Shown: positions 12,435 to 14,035 of the stretch, one piece after another
Layout of the letters: each line of letters starts with the position of its first letter
How positions within the stretch are numbered: the first letter of the stretch is position 1
NCBI GenBank assembly: GCA_024644185.1
Contig: JAHELM010000016.1
Span: 1-14,035, forward strand
Reading direction: 5' to 3'
DNA: 14,035 nucleotides
DNA from: Rhodospirillales bacterium
GTDB lineage: Bacteria > Pseudomonadota > Alphaproteobacteria > UBA8366 > JADFVY01
Made by a program: the position numbers and the translations under genes
Notes under the pieces: model-generated
Told to the model about the DNA's origin: nothing
Databases searched by the model: none
The model's input: the letters and a program-made list of their open reading frames with translations, nothing else

Positions 12435-13172
12435 TCAGGCCGCCGCCCAGAAATCGCGATCGGCGGCGCAGGCGTGGCAGAGGTCGCGGGCCTGCGCCAG
12501 ATTGGCCGATGTCAGCACCTCCGGCGTCGGGCCGCAGGCAACCGATTGATGCGCCAGCAGCATGGTCCAGCCGAACTGCCGGTGCGCCAGATCGAGATCG
12601 TGCAACACGGCAACGACGATGCGCCCCTCGTCGCGCCAGCGCTCCATCAGCGTCATCAGATCCGCGGTGGTATGTGCATCGATATTGGCGAAGGGTTCGT
12701 CGAGCAGGATCGCCTGCGTATTCTGCACAATCAGCCGTGCAAAAAGCGCGCGTTGCATTTGCCCGCCCGACAACGCGCCGATCCGCCGGTCGGCGAAGGC
12801 GGCCAGGCCGACTTTTGCAAGCGCGGCCTCGACCTCCTCGCGCATTTCGCCGGAAATCCGCCCGAAAGCACCGATCCGCGACCACAGGCCCATGGCCACC
12901 ACGTCACGCACCGAGATTGGGAAATTGCGATCGAAGGCGGCGCGCTGCGGCAACCAGGCGAAATCCGCGCGGCCCGGCCCGGTGAAGCGAACACGGCCGG
13001 CGCTGGGCCGCAGCACCCCGGCGACCGCCTTCATCAGCGTTGTCTTGCCGCTGCCGTTCGGCCCTACGACCGCGCTCAGCACACCGGCGGGAAACCGCCC
13101 GGAAACGCCGCGCAGGACCGGCGTCCGGTCATAGGCAACGGTCAGGTCGCTGATCTCGATGGCATTGGTCAT
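12435..13172 (-). CDS. znuC: Zinc ABC transporter ATP-binding protein (ZnuC)
   Basis: This 245-residue ABC ATPase energises the ZnuB permease from the cytosol. Walker A is GPNGSGKT (37-44), the Q-loop region is AWLPQR (72-77), the signature is LSGGQMQRA (134-142), Walker B is ILLDEP (155-160) and the H-loop His191 is in VLHDLDLA. The LPQR...FPISVRDVVAMGL segment is typical of ZnuC/MntB-type ATPases. The tail carries His and Cys in DLCHACAADRD. The start at 13172 (MTNAIEISDL) is chosen because it begins the domain and leaves the Zur-controlled promoter intact; an upstream in-frame ATG at 13250 would run through that promoter. It is the first gene of znuCBA and is divergent from a TauE/SafE permease. 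Confidence 0.94.
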   Translation of the reverse strand: MTNAIEISDLTVAYDRTPVLRGVSGRFPAGVLSAVVGPNGSGKTTLMKAVAGVLRPSAGRVRFTGPGRADFAWLPQRAAFDRNFPISVRDVVAMGLWSRIGAFGRISGEMREEVEAALAKVGLAAFADRRIGALSGGQMQRALFARLIVQNTQAILLDEPFANIDAHTTADLMTLMERWRDEGRIVVAVLHDLDLAHRQFGWTMLLAHQSVACGPTPEVLTSANLAQARDLCHACAADRDFWAAA

Positions 13173-13204
13173 GATGGCCCCGTCGCTACGGCGCGGATAA
13201 GTCC

Positions 13205-13227
13205 GTAATGTTATAACGTAACAAAAT
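13205..13227. promoter_or_regulatory. Zur box upstream of znuC
   Basis: GTAATGTTATAACGTAACA (from 13205) contains the dyad TGTTA-TAACG-TAACA (13209-13223), closely matching the TGTTATAnnATAACA-type Zur operator known from proteobacteria. It lies 37-55 bp upstream of the znuC start and covers the predicted -10, so zinc-loaded Zur would block transcription. The site also lies 65 bp upstream of the divergent permease. Confidence 0.85.
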
Positions 13228-13238
13228 GGAATTGCCAC
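13210..13238 (-). promoter_or_regulatory. Candidate znuCBA promoter
   Basis: On the minus strand GTGGCA (13238-13233) and TATAAC (13215-13210) are 17 bp apart, giving a start near 13203. The -10 lies inside the Zur box, the usual geometry for repression. Confidence 0.55.
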
Positions 13239-13291
13239 GGCGATTTTCAACGCCCTTGCCCGACGCCGGTTTCCCCGGCAGTTTGCGTGAC

Positions 13292-14035
13292 ATGCCCCTG
13301 TTACCTGAACATCTGGATACGATGGCTGCGCTGCTGCTGATCGCCGCGAGCATGGGCACGTCGTTCCTGACCGCCGCCTTCGGCATCGGCGGCGGAATGG
13401 TGCTGATCGCGATCATGGCGGTCCTGCTGCCGCCCGTTGCGCTGATCCCGGTGCACGGGGTGGTGCAGCTCGGCTCCAATTTCGGCCGGGTTATGGTCAT
13501 GGCGCGGCATGTGGAGCGCAAGGCCATCCTGCCTTTTACCGCCGGCAGCCTGGCCGGCGCGGCGCTGGGCGGGGCGCTGTTCGTGCAGTTTCCGCCGTGG
13601 GCGATCCAGGTCGGCATCGCCGGCTTCATCGCCTGGTCGGTGTTGGGACGGCTACCGACGATCGGCCGGGGTCACGTGCTGGCGGCCGGCGCCATCTCAA
13701 GCTTCCTGACCATGTTCTTCGGCGCCACCGGCAGCTTCGTCGCCGCGCTGGTCAAGGGCATGCAACTTTCGCCGCAGCCCTATGTGGCAACCCATGGCGC
13801 GCTGATGGCACTGCAACATCTGCTGAAGAGCGTCGTCTTCGGTTTCCTTGGCTTCGCCTTCGCGTCCTGGCTGCCGTTGATCGCGGGCATGATTCTCAGC
13901 GGATTCATCGGTACGGTGATCGGCCGGTATCTGCTGGCCCGCATGGGCCACCGCTATTTCCAGCCGATTCTCAACGTCATCCTGCTGGTCCTCGCCGCCC
14001 GTCTGGCCTGGAGCGGTGTCGAGGGTATGCTGGCG
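13292..14035 (+). CDS. TauE/SafE (TSUP) family permease, 3' end outside window
   Basis: This frame is open for 248 codons to the right edge. It encodes a very hydrophobic protein beginning MPLLPEHLDTM, with several membrane segments, the N-terminal FLTAAFGIGGGMVL motif (25-38) and PVHGVVQLGSNFGR (53-66). The second half repeats the pattern with SSFLTMFFGATGSFVA and THGALMALQHLLKS. This two-fold Gly-rich layout is characteristic of TauE/SafE (TSUP) proteins, which move sulfite, sulfoacetate or other organosulfur and carboxylate anions across the inner membrane. Family members are about 250-260 residues, so only a few residues are probably missing. The start is the first ATG before the first helix; its ribosome site is poor, and a TTG at 13283 is an alternative. 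It is divergent from znuCBA. The substrate is unknown. Confidence 0.88.
   Translation, partial: MPLLPEHLDTMAALLLIAASMGTSFLTAAFGIGGGMVLIAIMAVLLPPVALIPVHGVVQLGSNFGRVMVMARHVERKAILPFTAGSLAGAALGGALFVQFPPWAIQVGIAGFIAWSVLGRLPTIGRGHVLAAGAISSFLTMFFGATGSFVAALVKGMQLSPQPYVATHGALMALQHLLKSVVFGFLGFAFASWLPLIAGMILSGFIGTVIGRYLLARMGHRYFQPILNVILLVLAARLAWSGVEGMLA

Overview
This window is GC-rich DNA with tightly packed genes. Its gene families are a DctPQM TRAP transporter with a twin-arginine-exported binding protein, Zur-type zinc control, a TauE/SafE protein, and acyl-CoA synthetase plus SDR genes. Together they suggest an environmental, probably marine or soil, alphaproteobacterium. That placement is inferred from gene content and codon usage only. 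There are no rRNA or tRNA genes, insertion sequences or CRISPR arrays that I can see, and the region looks chromosomal.

Layout. At the left edge are the 3' part of a DUF2927-like, HExxH-containing exported protein (+) and an unrecognised lipoprotein (+). Next, a 2,4-dienoyl-CoA-reductase-type SDR (-) diverges from a two-gene operon (+): a fold-type IV PLP aminotransferase resembling (R)-selective amine transaminases, and an AMP-forming acyl-CoA synthetase. A non-coding stretch with degenerate short repeats separates these from a membrane-anchored NERD-domain/zinc-ribbon protein (-). A further non-coding stretch carries a purine-rich roughly 10-bp array and a long-range inverted repeat. A nucleoside hydrolase (-) follows, divergent across about 565 bp from dctP-dctQ-dctM (+). 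A strong intrinsic terminator closes the TRAP operon. The convergent znuC-znuB-znuA zinc ABC importer (-) follows, read from a promoter overlapped by a good Zur box. A TauE/SafE (TSUP) permease (+) runs off the right edge.

How the genes work together. The aminotransferase, acyl-CoA synthetase and divergent SDR look like a small catabolic set that deaminates an amine or amino acid, activates an acid to its CoA thioester and reduces an enoyl or dienoyl thioester; the substrate is not determinable. The TRAP genes form one transcription unit with three hairpins between dctP and dctQ, which would give more binding protein than permease. The binding protein appears to lack the arginine that normally clamps a substrate carboxylate. 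With the divergent nucleoside hydrolase, this raises the possibility that the system imports something other than a simple carboxylate, perhaps a nucleoside. The zinc importer is a coherent Zur-regulated operon, but its binding protein appears to lack the usual fourth (Asp) metal ligand.

I did not find a clearly new multi-gene system. The strongest unusual points are the TRAP binding protein with its neighbour, the altered ZnuA site, the hairpin-rich dctP-dctQ spacer, and the unexplained repeat-like elements in the two non-coding stretches flanking the NERD gene.
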